The translations under genes and the position numbers were made by a program. 15,033 nt of DNA, taken from an uncultured Robinsoniella sp. Its GTDB lineage: Bacteria; Bacillota; Clostridia; Lachnospirales; Lachnospiraceae. Of this stretch, positions 14,898 to 15,033 are shown one piece after another (position 1 is the stretch's first letter; each line of letters starts with the position of its first letter). The notes beneath the pieces are model-generated. The model ran no database searches. It was given only the letters and a program-made list of their open reading frames with translations, and was not told the origin of the DNA. Location: contig UQCR01000145.1 of assembly GCA_900539655.1 (NCBI GenBank), forward strand, positions 1-15,033. The letters run 5' to 3'.

Positions 14898-15017
14898 ATG
14901 GACTCTGTCAGCTTGCCGCAGAACTGGTATTTTCTAACCTTTGCGGAGCGCTTTTTGGCGGCACGCGGGCATTCACCGAGAAATCCTGATGCATTTCTCG
15001 GTTCAGTGCCCGCTTAG
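14898..15017 (+). CDS. Possible 39-codon ORF, doubtful
   Basis: Frame starting ATG 14898, preceded by a G-rich stretch (GGGGGTGGGA, 14881-14890), ending TAG 15015-15017. The product begins MDSVSLPQNWYFLTF. Not recognised. It overlaps the hairpin at 14965-15013, so it may be only an accidental frame across a repeat-like element. The rest of 14780-14897 shows no gene and no clear terminator. Confidence 0.2.
   Translation: MDSVSLPQNWYFLTFAERFLAARGHSPRNPDAFLGSVPA
14965..15013. repeat. Long imperfect inverted repeat at the right edge
   Basis: GCGGGCA (14965-14971) pairs with TGCCCGC (15007-15013), and inside it ACCGAGAAAT (14975-14984) pairs with ATTTCTCGGT (14993-15002). An asymmetric internal loop separates the two stems and an 8-nt loop closes the hairpin. 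No T-run follows on the plus strand within view. Could be an operon-end structure, a dispersed palindromic repeat or a mobile-element edge. Confidence 0.55.
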
Positions 15018-15033
15018 TATCCGATGGGAGCCA

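Overview
The window looks like chromosomal DNA of a low-to-moderate GC anaerobic Firmicute, most likely a Lachnospiraceae-type Clostridium. Evidence is the AGGAGG-type ribosome sites before almost every gene, near-consensus TTGACA/TATAAT promoters, and the gene families present (MecA, DegV, E. coli-type SpeD with SpeA/SpeE/SpeB, a multi-domain LacI regulator, URO-D-like enzymes). The genus is inference. I see no tRNA, rRNA, CRISPR, insertion sequence or integrase.

Left part, minus strand (1-4140): a tightly packed polyamine operon transcribed right to left as speD-speA-speE-speB, with speB running off the left edge. Together these convert arginine to agmatine and putrescine, and supply decarboxylated SAM for spermidine. 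Gaps are 10 and 4 bp and the last pair overlaps by 11 bp. Upstream lies an unusually long leader (about 470 nt): a strong promoter just after degV, many small hairpins, an intrinsic terminator about 75 nt before speD, and a 43-codon open frame that runs through the terminator and stops on the speD ribosome site. This looks like an undescribed attenuation device.

Middle (4145-6640): degV (minus) and a hotdog acyl-CoA thioesterase (plus) diverge from back-to-back consensus promoters. The thioesterase ends at a strong terminator. It is followed by mecA (ClpC adaptor), whose promoter carries a perfect inverted repeat, and another terminator.

Right part (6728-15033): a carbohydrate-uptake locus. 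A minus-strand regulator of about 766 aa fuses a complete LacI repressor (HTH plus sugar-binding domain) to a complete family-1 extracellular solute-binding domain, with no signal peptide. Divergent from it is a plus-strand operon: rhamnose-mutarotase-like protein (RhaM family), URO-D/methyltransferase-like enzyme, RbsC-like permease, lipoprotein sugar-binding protein, and a double ABC ATPase. LacI-type palindromes (TCTAAACGTTTAGA core) sit in the divergent promoter region and again between the mutarotase and URO-D genes, so the fusion regulator probably controls this operon and itself. The substrate is unknown. The mutarotase suggests rhamnose or a similar deoxysugar, but no rhamnose isomerase, kinase or aldolase is present. 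The last 250 bp hold no clear gene, but a long imperfect hairpin at the right edge.
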